From NCBI GenBank assembly GCA_014084085.1, contig NPFB01000175.1:5418-29422 (forward strand): DNA of 24,005 nt, given 5' to 3'. A program made the position numbers and the translations under genes. Below, piece after piece: positions 1-7,666 of the stretch. The DNA is from Hondaea fermentalgiana (taxonomy: Eukaryota > Sar > Bigyra > Thraustochytrida > Thraustochytriidae). Positions within the stretch are counted from its first letter, which is position 1; every line of letters starts with the position of its first letter. The notes beneath the pieces are model-generated. The model was not told where the DNA came from. It saw nothing but the letters and a program-made list of their open reading frames with translations, and made no database searches.

Positions 1-49
1 GCGCGGCAGCGGCCGCGGCCTCGGGCCCGGGCCCGGAGATTCGGCTGCG

Positions 50-126
50 AAAAGGGGTTGCGCAAAGAGGAAAAGGGGTTGCGTAAAGAGGCGGAAGAAG
101 GGTTGCGCGGATAGGGGTTGCGCGGA
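50..126 (+). repeat. 21-bp tandem repeat, about four decaying copies
   Basis: Units at 50-70 and 71-91 are both 21 bp and differ by one base (core GGGGTTGCGC then AAAGAGG, versus GGGGTTGCGT). A third, degenerate copy covers 92-111 and a fourth partial copy 112-126. All share the GGGTTGCG core. This is read directly from the sequence; any function is unknown. Confidence 0.8.
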
Positions 127-205
127 GGTAAGGTGGGAGGCGCGCGAAGTCCGCAATTCCCCGGGGGAGGAAGGGGAGGGGCCGCGCGCACGGAGGAGGC
201 GCGGA

Positions 206-228
206 GGGGGGTAAGGGGAGGGGAGGGG
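206..228 (+). other. Strong G-quadruplex motif
   Basis: Four runs of at least four G (206-211, 215-218, 220-223, 225-228) are separated by loops of TAA, A and A. This meets the usual G4 pattern with very short loops. It lies about 385 bp upstream of the PEX19 start codon on the coding strand. A weaker G-rich stretch is at 163-181. Confidence 0.7.
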
Positions 229-590
229 TTAAGGCGGGAGGAAGGCGGGCCTCGCTCGAAGGAGGACTTGGAGGAGAAGGAGACCGCGTTGGAGAGCGGG
301 CGCGAGAGCGACGAGCTGCAGACGAGGAGCGGAGAGCGGGGGCGCAGAAAGGGCGTCGCGCAGGGAGGAAAAGCGCCCGCGGGGAGGCGCGGAGCAGAAG
401 AAACAGGAGCACGGCCTGAAGAAAGCGCGAACTGCTTCTTCGTTCACGCGGACGTACGCATACGTGCGCGAGCGCGAAGACCTCGGCGAAGTGGACGTGG
501 ACGCGGGATAGGTAGACGGGCACGAGGGCGAGGCCGAGGTCGGAGTCCAGGAGAACGCCGAGCAAGAAAGCCGCCGAGGTAGACTCGAGG

Positions 591-609
591 CAAGCAAAGC
601 AAGCAAGCA
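591..609 (+). repeat. CAAG-type short tandem repeat at the PEX19 start
   Basis: CAAG/CAAAG units run up to 3 bp before the PEX19 ATG at 612. It probably lies in the 5' leader. Confidence 0.7.
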
Positions 610-611
610 TC

Positions 612-1490
612 ATGTCCGGCGACGGAGACGACCTCGACGACCTCCTGGCCAGCGCACTCGACGAGGTGGAGCTGGAGGACTCGGAGGAGACCTCAGACGC
701 GCGCGCGGCCGCACGGGCCGCTGCACAAGAGTCCGCCAGTGCAGCGAAAAAATCGGAGCAGGAGGCCAAGGAGGCCGCCAGCGCAGCCGCAGCCAGCGGC
801 GCCGGCGGACTCGGCGGACTGGAAAACTTCGAAGCCAGCGCAGCAGAGCTCCTCAAGGAGCTCAACGACCCAGAGTTTAGCAAAACCCTGGAAGAGACCC
901 TCAAAGCGATGGGCCAACAAGAGGGGGCCAACCTTGGCGACGGATCCGACGAGGACATCGCCAAGCTGCTGCAAAAGATGGCCTCCTCCGCTGGCGACAT
1001 GGAAGGCCTCGACGCCGGAAACGCCGAGCAAATGGGCGAAGATATCATGAAGGAGATGATGGCGCAATTCGAGAAAATGGGCAACAAGGAAGACTTTGAG
1101 AGCGTCATTGCCAACATGATGAACCAGATGCTCAGCAAGGATGTCATGTACGCCCCACTCAAGATGACCTGCGACAAATTCCCCGAGTGGCTCGCCGACC
1201 ACGAAGACAAACTCGAGCCTGCCGAGTACGAACGCTACGGCAAGCAGTATGAAATCTACCAGCGCATCGTCGCCACCTACGAGACCGAGCCGGACAACAT
1301 GGCAAAAATCAGCGAACTTTTCACCGAGGTGCAAGAGTACGGACAACCTCCTGTCGAGATTGTCAAGGAACTTTCCCCCGGCCTCGAAATGGACGAAAAC
1401 GGCGTACCCAAGCTCCCTGCGCTCGGTGGAGCCCCGGGTGGGATGCCACCGGGCATGCCTCCTGGCATGGACGGCTGCGCCCAGCAATAA
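612..1490 (+). CDS. PEX19: Peroxisomal biogenesis factor 19 (PEX19)
   Basis: PEX19 is the cytosolic chaperone and import receptor that binds newly made peroxisomal membrane proteins and docks on PEX3. The 292-residue length is normal for the family. The acidic N-terminus contains LDDLLASALDEVE (residues 8-20), matching the PEX3-binding helix of PEX19. An Ala-rich low-complexity linker covers about 30-65. The conserved C-terminal helical domain spans about 72-260 and includes FPEWLADHEDKL (190-201), the hallmark of the membrane-protein signal-binding region. A Gly/Pro/Met-rich tail leads to the last four residues CAQQ (289-292), a CaaX box like those farnesylated in known PEX19 proteins. The ATG at 612 directly precedes the PEX3-binding segment. 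There is no sign of an intron. The gene ends in TAA. Confidence 0.96.
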   Translation: MSGDGDDLDDLLASALDEVELEDSEETSDARAAARAAAQESASAAKKSEQEAKEAASAAAASGAGGLGGLENFEASAAELLKELNDPEFSKTLEETLKAMGQQEGANLGDGSDEDIAKLLQKMASSAGDMEGLDAGNAEQMGEDIMKEMMAQFEKMGNKEDFESVIANMMNQMLSKDVMYAPLKMTCDKFPEWLADHEDKLEPAEYERYGKQYEIYQRIVATYETEPDNMAKISELFTEVQEYGQPPVEIVKELSPGLEMDENGVPKLPALGGAPGGMPPGMPPGMDGCAQQ

Positions 1491-1941
1491 TCAAATGAAA
1501 ATGTTTCCATGAACAAGTCCTTTTATTATAACGTCATGCGAGGCATGAGCGTAGACGCAGGGCCAAACGACTTCCGAGAAAGCCCAAGGAGTCGAATCTC
1601 AAACACAATGCATTCATTCTAATGACTTGGGAGGCTGGTCAAATTCGGTCCATGAGCGATCGTGAAGCCGGGGCCAGGCTCTGTCTTTTCTCGCAATCGA
1701 CTTGATTATCTTGTTCCTTTCTCCCCTCGTGCTGCATTTAATTTCGTACGAGCACCCGCCGCGCCTCAATCGAGTAGTCAGTCACCGCTGGCCGTCATTC
1801 TTCTTTCTCGCCAATAAATTGAATTGCTAGGACCAAAGGCCTGTGGTCGGTAATCAATCATTCATTCATTCATCAGTCTCCTGCGACCGCTCGACATCAA
1901 GTTGCTACGCGTGTCAACACACTCGCTCACAGTACCCATCC
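1491..1941. other. Intergenic: PEX19 3' region and HDDC2-like promoter
   Basis: No gene is seen. AATAAA occurs at 1813-1818 but is more than 320 bp past the PEX19 stop, so its role as a polyadenylation signal is doubtful. A TCAT-type short repeat occupies 1854-1874, about 70 bp before the next start codon. Confidence 0.5.
1854..1874 (+). repeat. TCAT/TCAA tetranucleotide repeat
   Basis: Five tetranucleotide units (TCAA then TCAT copies) lie upstream of the HD-domain gene, probably in its 5' leader. Confidence 0.7.
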
Positions 1942-2904
1942 ATGACCGCGCTCAAGCGCTTCCGTTCGCAGACCGGGCGCGAGCCCCGCGCCCAAGACGT
2001 GCTGCTCGTGGCCGACGGCATCGTCATTGGGGCCGCCGAGCCCGGAGCCCGGAGCCTCGTTCTCAGCGAAGTCGTGCGCGCGGCGGCAACAGCAAAGGAA
2101 GCGGTCGAGGCCACGGCCCTCTGTGACCTCGACGCCTTGCAGCAGGCGCTCGTCGATAAAGTCCTCCCGCAAAACGAGGAGAGACTTGCGTGCGTGGGCA
2201 GAGGCGCCGAGTCCAAACTCGAGCTCGAATGCCCCGTGCTTGCCGAGGCACACGGCGCACTGCATCGGGAGGGAACCAAAGCGGGCGACAAAAAAGATGC
2301 CCTTCTAGACGAAGCTTCAGCCCGGCGCGATGTAGCTTTCCAAACGAGCGTCAGTAACCTGAAGCGCGTCAAACGCACGGGCTGGGTCCTGCGCAAGGTT
2401 CCGGATCCCGAAAGCGTCTCGGACCATAGCTTTGGCGTCGCGCTGGCGGCTCTTCTTGTCGAGGATGATCAAATTGACACGGCCAAGGCCGTTCAAATGG
2501 GTTTGCTTCACGACGTGGCCGAGGCCATCGTCGGCGACATTGCCCCTGGCCAAGGGATTTCCGATGAAGATAAACATGCCCGAGAGCAGGCTGCAATGCG
2601 GGAACTCTTGCAAGAGAAACTCGGTGGAGGCGCGCGTGCAGATCGAATCAATGCTCTCTGGCAAGAGTATGAAGCTCGCGAGACACCCGAGGCAAAGCTC
2701 GTCAAAGACCTTGATCGATGGGAGATGATTCTCACGGCCGATGGCTATGAGCGCGAGGCAGATTCGCATTTCTTGCAAGAGTTCTACGATGGCGTGCGAG
2801 GTAAAATTAAACATCCTCGTGTGAAGGCTTGGCAAAAGGCCCTCGAAGAGGCGCGCGAGCTTCGACGACGAGATGCGAACGAAAAACGCACAGAAACCTT
2901 GTGA
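1942..2904 (+). CDS. HDDC2/YfbR-type HD-domain 5'-deoxynucleotidase with N-terminal extension
   Basis: The C-terminal ~180 residues match the HDDC2 family, metal-dependent phosphohydrolases that dephosphorylate nucleoside 5'-monophosphates. The family signature is RTGWVLRKVPDPESVSDHSF (145-164). Metal ligands of the HD fold are visible as H162, H190-D191 (LLHDVAE) and D258 (LVKDLDRWEMI). EAIVGDIAPG (194-203) and the QEYEARETPEAKLVKDLD stretch are also typical. The first ATG in frame is at 1942 and gives 320 residues. Human HDDC2 is about 200, so roughly 135 residues are extra at the N-terminus. That part is Ala/Glu/Leu-rich with DVLLVADGIVIG near the start, and I do not recognise it. It is not an obvious organelle presequence. 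An internal start is possible but I see no strong candidate near the domain edge. Confidence 0.9.
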   Translation: MTALKRFRSQTGREPRAQDVLLVADGIVIGAAEPGARSLVLSEVVRAAATAKEAVEATALCDLDALQQALVDKVLPQNEERLACVGRGAESKLELECPVLAEAHGALHREGTKAGDKKDALLDEASARRDVAFQTSVSNLKRVKRTGWVLRKVPDPESVSDHSFGVALAALLVEDDQIDTAKAVQMGLLHDVAEAIVGDIAPGQGISDEDKHAREQAAMRELLQEKLGGGARADRINALWQEYEARETPEAKLVKDLDRWEMILTADGYEREADSHFLQEFYDGVRGKIKHPRVKAWQKALEEARELRRRDANEKRTETL

Positions 2905-3742
2905 TGATCGGCAACCTGCTCTGGAAAGCATGGCAGTTTGCAAACGAGTCCCTGACAAATGCAATAGAAAGAAGCGGAGTTCTGGCGTTACGTCTTGGGT
3001 TCTTTCTCACCACATGTTTCTCATGTCGTGTCGTCTGTTTGTTAAAGAGGAACATGAAGATGGCGAGAGCGCGAGCGTTTTTCAACCTTCCTTGCGTCTA
3101 GCATGTAGACACGTTGAGATGCAAGTCGACAGCCAGAGACAAAGGGAGTATGCAAGGGAAAATGATAGAGCGAGAGAGAAAAACCATGCCTAGGTTCACC
3201 TCAACATGAAATGCGACATGGCGGCTTTCGAGTAGCGAATTGCTTCCAAGTCGATGAGCAAGATTGCGGACGAGCAGATTTTCACGTCTCTTTTCGTGGT
3301 CTTGGTCTTGTTGAGCGAACGAATTCATGTAAAGTCCATGTTCACCACATTCCGAGTCACTTGTATGTACTCTTCGTTTTTCTTGCCCATCTTGATGCGA
3401 CCAATCTGTTGGGCATCGCGCTGTGCAGCGCGCATCATACAGCCATGAGGGGAGCCAGCTCCTGACGCGAAATCAGTTTATCGCAACACGCTCAACTTGA
3501 CCAACTCCAAAGTTGAAGGCACCAGAATGTCAACTCTATCTTCGGCGTATTCGAGATACATTAGTGTTTACATTGAGAAACAGTCGTATCTACCACATCA
3601 ACAGAATGCACCCAAATGCACACGACCGACCTGAGGGGCGCCCCATGCCTGAATACGTGCCGCAAAGAGATAATCGAGGGAGCTGCGACCCACCTCTCCG
3701 CTGACGCGGGTGCACAGCGAGAGGGAGGAGCGGGCGGCGAGA
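2905..3742. other. Intergenic between the HDDC2-like gene and the first repeat/vWA gene
   Basis: About 840 bp hold no clear gene. The only reading frame with unusual amino-acid composition is a 37-codon minus-strand ORF at 3325-3438, discussed under findings. The right end near 3690-3742 is purine-rich and leads into the next start codon. Confidence 0.45.
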
Positions 3743-5701
3743 ATGAGGCCCAAGCAGGTCCGCGCGAATCGGGGAACCTTCGTGATGGCCGCGGCTGCAC
3801 TGTGCAGTACGGCTCACATATCGTTTGCTGCAAAGACCCCGCGCTTTGACGCAGGCCGAACTTACTACGGCCGCTGCGCAGATGCCAATGGGGGAGTCCT
3901 TCCGTTCTACGCGCGTGACTTCACCAAGTCAAGGCAAAAGGGCCTTGACTTGTGCCTCAAAACGTATGGCAAAAAGGTCATCGCGTACGCTGTTGAGGAG
4001 CACGGATACTACGATTCGCTCGAAGGCGTACAGATTGATTGCGTCTTTGATCCCAATGATCTTCCAGAGGTGGCCGACGGCTGGGTCGATGAAAGTGACT
4101 TCTACAGTGGCGAGTTCCCTCTCGTTGGTGGGAATGACGAGTTCCCTGTTCAATGCTACGACTTTATGGCAGATCCGACGCCACAACCTACGTTAAGCAC
4201 ACTAGAGGCGCCATCCTTCCTGAGTGGAAATGTTTACACGGGAGAGTGTGTTAACGCGCAAGGTCGTGAAACAAAATCCTACGTCTATCAACTTGACGCT
4301 TCGGACAAGACACCGCAAGACGGTCTCGATCTCTGCTTTGCGACCTTTGGCGACAAAGTTATCGCATATGCCTTTACCAAAATCGTGTATAGCCCGTACC
4401 GATGGTCAAGGACAACAAACTTCGCGTGCTACTTTGATCCTTTGGCGGAACTTCCGCCTCTCCCTTTTGGATGGTACGACTGGGGCGATGATTTCGAAGA
4501 GCTACCCATTACCGGGGGTGATGGCGACGAGAGCAGTCGATGTTACCTTTTTGGAACGGGTCCCCTAGACCCTGCGATTTTGGATTCTTCATGGGGTTTC
4601 TGCGTCAACAAGCACGAGGAGGTGCTTAAAAATTACTATCGAGACTTTGATGGAAGAACTCCTAAAGAAGCTCTTCAAGACTGTTTTGACACCTTCGGAA
4701 GGAACAAGGTCATCGGTTTTGGTTTTGAACTTGGATATGACAGCTATGCCTGCTACTTTGACCCTACCGATTTGCCGGATCTACCGCCCACGTGGGATGT
4801 ATGGGGATTTGATGTGAAGGCGCCAATTGTGGGAGGTAGTGGCGATGCCACTTCAATCTGCTTCACCCTGAATAATCCCGGGTCGAGCTCACCTCCATCA
4901 CTGACAAGCCATTCAACGCCAAGCCCGACGTTAGGACCGACTCGTTTCCTGACGCTGCAGCCAACGCTAGAGCCGACGCGATCTCTGACGATACACCCGA
5001 CGCCATTCCCAACGCTTCGCCCGGCGCGACTTCCGACTCCAGTTCCAACAGGAGAAAGCGCTCCACCGCAAATCAACAGTGCTTTGAGCGCCATCGGTGA
5101 ATGCGTCGGTACTGAAGGCGGCGTCATGCCATACTTTTTCCACCTCTTCGCAACGCTTTCAATAGCATCGTCACCCCAAGCTGCTCTCGACGCTTGCTTT
5201 GCATACTTTGGCGATGCTGTTATTGCAATCGGTATGCACGAAGATGTCCTCGGCTTTTCGTGCTATTTTGATCCAACCAATATGCCAGCACAGCCCATGA
5301 ACTGGGAATTGGTGGAAAGCGTTGCTTTACCTCCCGTTATCGGGGGCAGCGGTCAAGGTGGCATCACATGCTATTACAACTTCACATCAGCAGCAGCTTG
5401 CTCTGCACGTATCATGGTGGCCGTCGATCGCACCTACGAAACCCGATTTCCCAAGCCTGCGATCAAGGCCGTACGATCTGCATATGAGATTACCAAGGCA
5501 GTAGTAAGAGCCCTGCCCCTCGGCAATGAGACCCACCTCGGACTTCTCGATATCGATCGCACCTCCGTCAGCTGGCGCGTCAAACTCAATGCAGATGCCT
5601 CCACGAATAAGTCGCTTCTTCTCGAGGAGATTGTTCTGGCTCAAAGCAATATAAATGCAGGCGCACGGGCGGCTGGATCCAAGTTTCCGCCAGTTTTTTA
5701 A
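3743..5701 (+). CDS. Secreted four-Cys-repeat / vWA-like protein, copy 1 (ends at an internal TAA)
   Basis: The start is set at ATG 3743 because a signal peptide follows at once (basic start, then MAAAALCSTAHISFA). Four copies of a ~100-residue module follow at about 3857-4165, 4235-4555, 4586-4867 and 5087-5380. Each has four Cys in fixed places: after an aromatic-rich GxC start, in LDxCFxTFG, in CYFDPxxLPxxPxxW, and in GGxxxxxxCY. A Pro/Thr linker with PT motifs (4880-5065) separates repeats 3 and 4. From about 5399 comes a vWA-like domain: ARIMVAVDRTYE as first strand and LGLLDID as a later strand. The frame is then cut by TAA at 5699-5701. The paralogue at 7667-9166 has AAA (Lys) there, and the same frame continues to 5992. 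The product would be 652 residues if the stop is obeyed, lacking about half of the vWA domain. I do not recognise the repeat as a named family. A cell-surface or extracellular role is inferred from the signal peptide and cysteines. Confidence 0.8.
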   Translation: MRPKQVRANRGTFVMAAAALCSTAHISFAAKTPRFDAGRTYYGRCADANGGVLPFYARDFTKSRQKGLDLCLKTYGKKVIAYAVEEHGYYDSLEGVQIDCVFDPNDLPEVADGWVDESDFYSGEFPLVGGNDEFPVQCYDFMADPTPQPTLSTLEAPSFLSGNVYTGECVNAQGRETKSYVYQLDASDKTPQDGLDLCFATFGDKVIAYAFTKIVYSPYRWSRTTNFACYFDPLAELPPLPFGWYDWGDDFEELPITGGDGDESSRCYLFGTGPLDPAILDSSWGFCVNKHEEVLKNYYRDFDGRTPKEALQDCFDTFGRNKVIGFGFELGYDSYACYFDPTDLPDLPPTWDVWGFDVKAPIVGGSGDATSICFTLNNPGSSSPPSLTSHSTPSPTLGPTRFLTLQPTLEPTRSLTIHPTPFPTLRPARLPTPVPTGESAPPQINSALSAIGECVGTEGGVMPYFFHLFATLSIASSPQAALDACFAYFGDAVIAIGMHEDVLGFSCYFDPTNMPAQPMNWELVESVALPPVIGGSGQGGITCYYNFTSAAACSARIMVAVDRTYETRFPKPAIKAVRSAYEITKAVVRALPLGNETHLGLLDIDRTSVSWRVKLNADASTNKSLLLEEIVLAQSNINAGARAAGSKFPPVF

Positions 5702-5992
5702 GGCATTGCCGACGAGCTCGCTTTTGATGGCCGCGTCCCAAGCTTTATGTTTCTAGTGAGCGACGGCATTCTTCTCAAGCCCAAGCATTGGCCAAACTAT
5801 GAAGACCTCAAGGCAAAGCTTGACAAACGTCTCGGCAATGCCGCGCCCAGAATCCTCTGTTTTCGTACGGATGGTGACGAGAACACGTGGTTTCTAGACA
5901 TTGTGTGCGACGAGACGTATTTTGAGGGCATGGCTGGCGGGAAATTGTTGAATGAGGTTGCGGCCGATATTGCATCAAGAATATGTTCATGA
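5702..5992 (+). other. In-frame continuation of the vWA-like domain beyond the TAA
   Basis: The 96 codons after the TAA stay in the same frame and end at TGA 5990-5992. They encode the rest of the vWA-like fold seen in copy 2: FLVSDG, RLGNAAPRILCFRTDG, VCDETYFEGM and VAADIASRICS. By eye more than half of the positions match copy 2 and there is no frameshift. This is either the tail of a recently broken gene or a readthrough extension. An isolated gene starting at ATG 5747 is unlikely, since it would begin in the middle of the domain. Confidence 0.8.
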
Positions 5993-6260
5993 CAAGGTTG
6001 TTCATTTTTCATATTGATCTCTATTTTAACATCCTTGTTTATCATCATCATCACTGCTATTGCGCGCAAGTGGCGGGTCAGAAAAGCAAGGATTGAAGCA
6101 TTCTAGACAAATGCTATTTCCAATTCGTCAGCGACTGCGCTAGGGCTGTTCTTCTCGTTGCAAGCCCTACCAACCATGCCTCGGGGCTGTCCCGTTTGGG
6201 CTTGGAGTTGCGGAGCTGGCTGGGGACGCTTGAAGCAAGAGTGTGATGCGCAAAGTTTGT

Positions 6261-6297
6261 TTGAGCAGTCACGTGATCCGAGTCAGTCACTGCTCAA
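6261..6297. repeat. Inverted repeat enclosing a CACGTG site
   Basis: TTGAGCAGT (6261-6269) pairs perfectly with ACTGCTCAA (6289-6297) across a 19-nt spacer that begins with CACGTG. It sits about 270 bp after the TGA of copy 1. Confidence 0.6.
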
Positions 6298-6314
6298 GAG
6301 CATAGAGGCGAGTG

Positions 6315-6340
6315 TAAAGAAGTAGCCTTGCATTTCTTTA
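6315..6340. repeat. Second inverted repeat, 7-bp arms
   Basis: TAAAGAA (6315-6321) and TTCTTTA (6334-6340) are perfect inverted arms with a 12-nt spacer, 17 bp after the preceding inverted repeat. Confidence 0.5.
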
Positions 6341-7666
6341 CGGGCGTATGGTGAAGGTACAAAGAACAATGGATCCAAAGCGATCTGTTTAGCTTCTGAC
6401 TTGGATCTCGGCCTTGTCGCTGCCATCAACTGTGCTCGACCTGGACGTAGTTTCCGCGAGGCTAATGACGGACGTGGCCCCGAGTTATGGCCCTCTTTGC
6501 CAGGCGAAGTGCATTCATGGCCCGTCGCCGCGTGCTGTGATGTGTGGCCCGCGCGAAAATCTCTCGGGCTCTTTCCAAACTGAAGGGGGGATGCAGGTCT
6601 TCCTTCCCTCTAGGCTTGTCTCTGCCCCTTGGTGTCAGATGCCAGTAAACAGCGCCGCCGCCACCGTCGTCGCCGCCACCGCCGACAACAGCCGCCCTAC
6701 TCGGTCGAGCTCGGCGTGTCGACCATTCTCGCCGCGTCCGTCTCTCCTGCTCCTGCGCGAGACTCTTCGGGGCGTCCGGGAGTCACGTCGTTGCTTCGTT
6801 TCGTTTTGGGCTGGCCAATCTAATACGTCAAACAAGACTAGGCGCAAGTCTTTGCAGCCGGTCAGCCGGCCATGGTTGGCGAGAATGATCATGCACGCAG
6901 ACGAGCCCGACTGCGGCCTAGGCCGAGGGCTGTTTGGAAAAAAGAAGAAATCGCCCGCCACGGGGGATGTCGTACCTTTCGCTCTCCAGCTCGCTCTCGA
7001 GCAGCACTGCAAAGCTAAACGAAACAGCGTGGCGACCACCGGCCAGCTGCAGAGAGCTTGCTTGGAAGGTCGACCACGCTGCCGCTATATCCAGCTGCAG
7101 CTCGATCTGGAGCTGGCAAGAGATCCGTGCTGCGCTGGCATTCATTCTTCCGTCAAGTCGCGAAGATCCTGAACTAGCGGCCACAGTGGTTAGTGGTTGG
7201 CAGAGCGACCAGGTCAAAGAGAAGGCATGGCTGACTACGAGCGGGGCTACGCTTTTTCTCGCGCCGCCTGTCGGCCCACGTGATCAGCCACGACAAACAA
7301 GCCAGCCGGCCACCGTGGCACGTGCTGCTGCCACGACTGCGGCCTGCTTCGCATAGCTTCTGGGGCATGCTCTGAACTCCGGGCTAGGCCGAGGGAGCGA
7401 GGGGTCGCGATGACCAGTGAGCGGGAGACGAGATGTCGCGAGATTCTCCAAAGTGCGGCGTCCAGCTGCTGATGGCTATTGCGTGCTTCGGCCCGGACGG
7501 CAGGGATGAGAGAGGGAAAGTGGAAGGCTTGGATCTCGCGCGGGACGCACGCAAAGGTAGAGAGCTAGGGCGTGCATGCTGCGCCTCGAGCAAACCTCGA
7601 ACGTCGCGCAGGCTAGTATACGAGCGACATTTGCCAAGAGCACCGAGAAGAGGAAAGCTGGCAACC

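Larger units (their letters stand above)
1..611. promoter_or_regulatory. Purine-rich upstream region of PEX19
   Basis: No convincing gene lies here. The plus strand is strongly purine-rich from about 120 to 420, and the reading frames crossing it are Arg/Gly/Glu low complexity. It contains a GGGCCC-rich start (23-37), a 21-bp tandem repeat (50-126), a G-quadruplex motif (206-228) and a CAAG-type repeat abutting the PEX19 start (591-609). It is most simply the promoter and 5' leader of PEX19. A gene reading away to the left beyond the window could share it. Confidence 0.5.
5993..7666. promoter_or_regulatory. Long intergenic region between the two repeat/vWA paralogues
   Basis: About 1.67 kb hold no convincing gene; the longest open frame (6414-7172) lacks an ATG start and looks random. 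Visible structure: two inverted repeats (6261-6297 and 6315-6340), three CACGTG sites (6270-6275, 7277-7282, 7319-7324), of which the first two share CACGTGATC, a GCC-type triplet repeat near 6654-6690, and a repeated 12-mer CTAGGCCGAGGG (6918-6929 and 7384-7395). The right part is presumably the promoter of copy 2. Confidence 0.45.

Noticed and set aside
118..582. 154-codon open frame left of PEX19
   Set aside because: It begins with TTG and is Arg/Gly/Glu low complexity caused by purine-rich DNA.
693..1487. 264-codon frame antisense to PEX19
   Set aside because: It is a mirror of the PEX19 coding frame in GC-rich DNA; PEX19 itself is unmistakable.
5699..5701. Reassigned TAA codon as explanation of the internal stop
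   Set aside because: PEX19, the small membrane protein, the 1045-residue protein, the lipase and the hydrolase all end in TAA at sensible places.
5691..5701. Frameshift or slippery site in the T-run before the stop
   Set aside because: The frame is identical on both sides of the TAA, so no shift is needed, and the heptamer does not fit the X-XXY-YYZ pattern.
6414..7172. 252-codon frame between the paralogues
   Set aside because: It has no ATG start, no domain or signal, and Ser/Arg/Pro composition typical of random GC-rich DNA.
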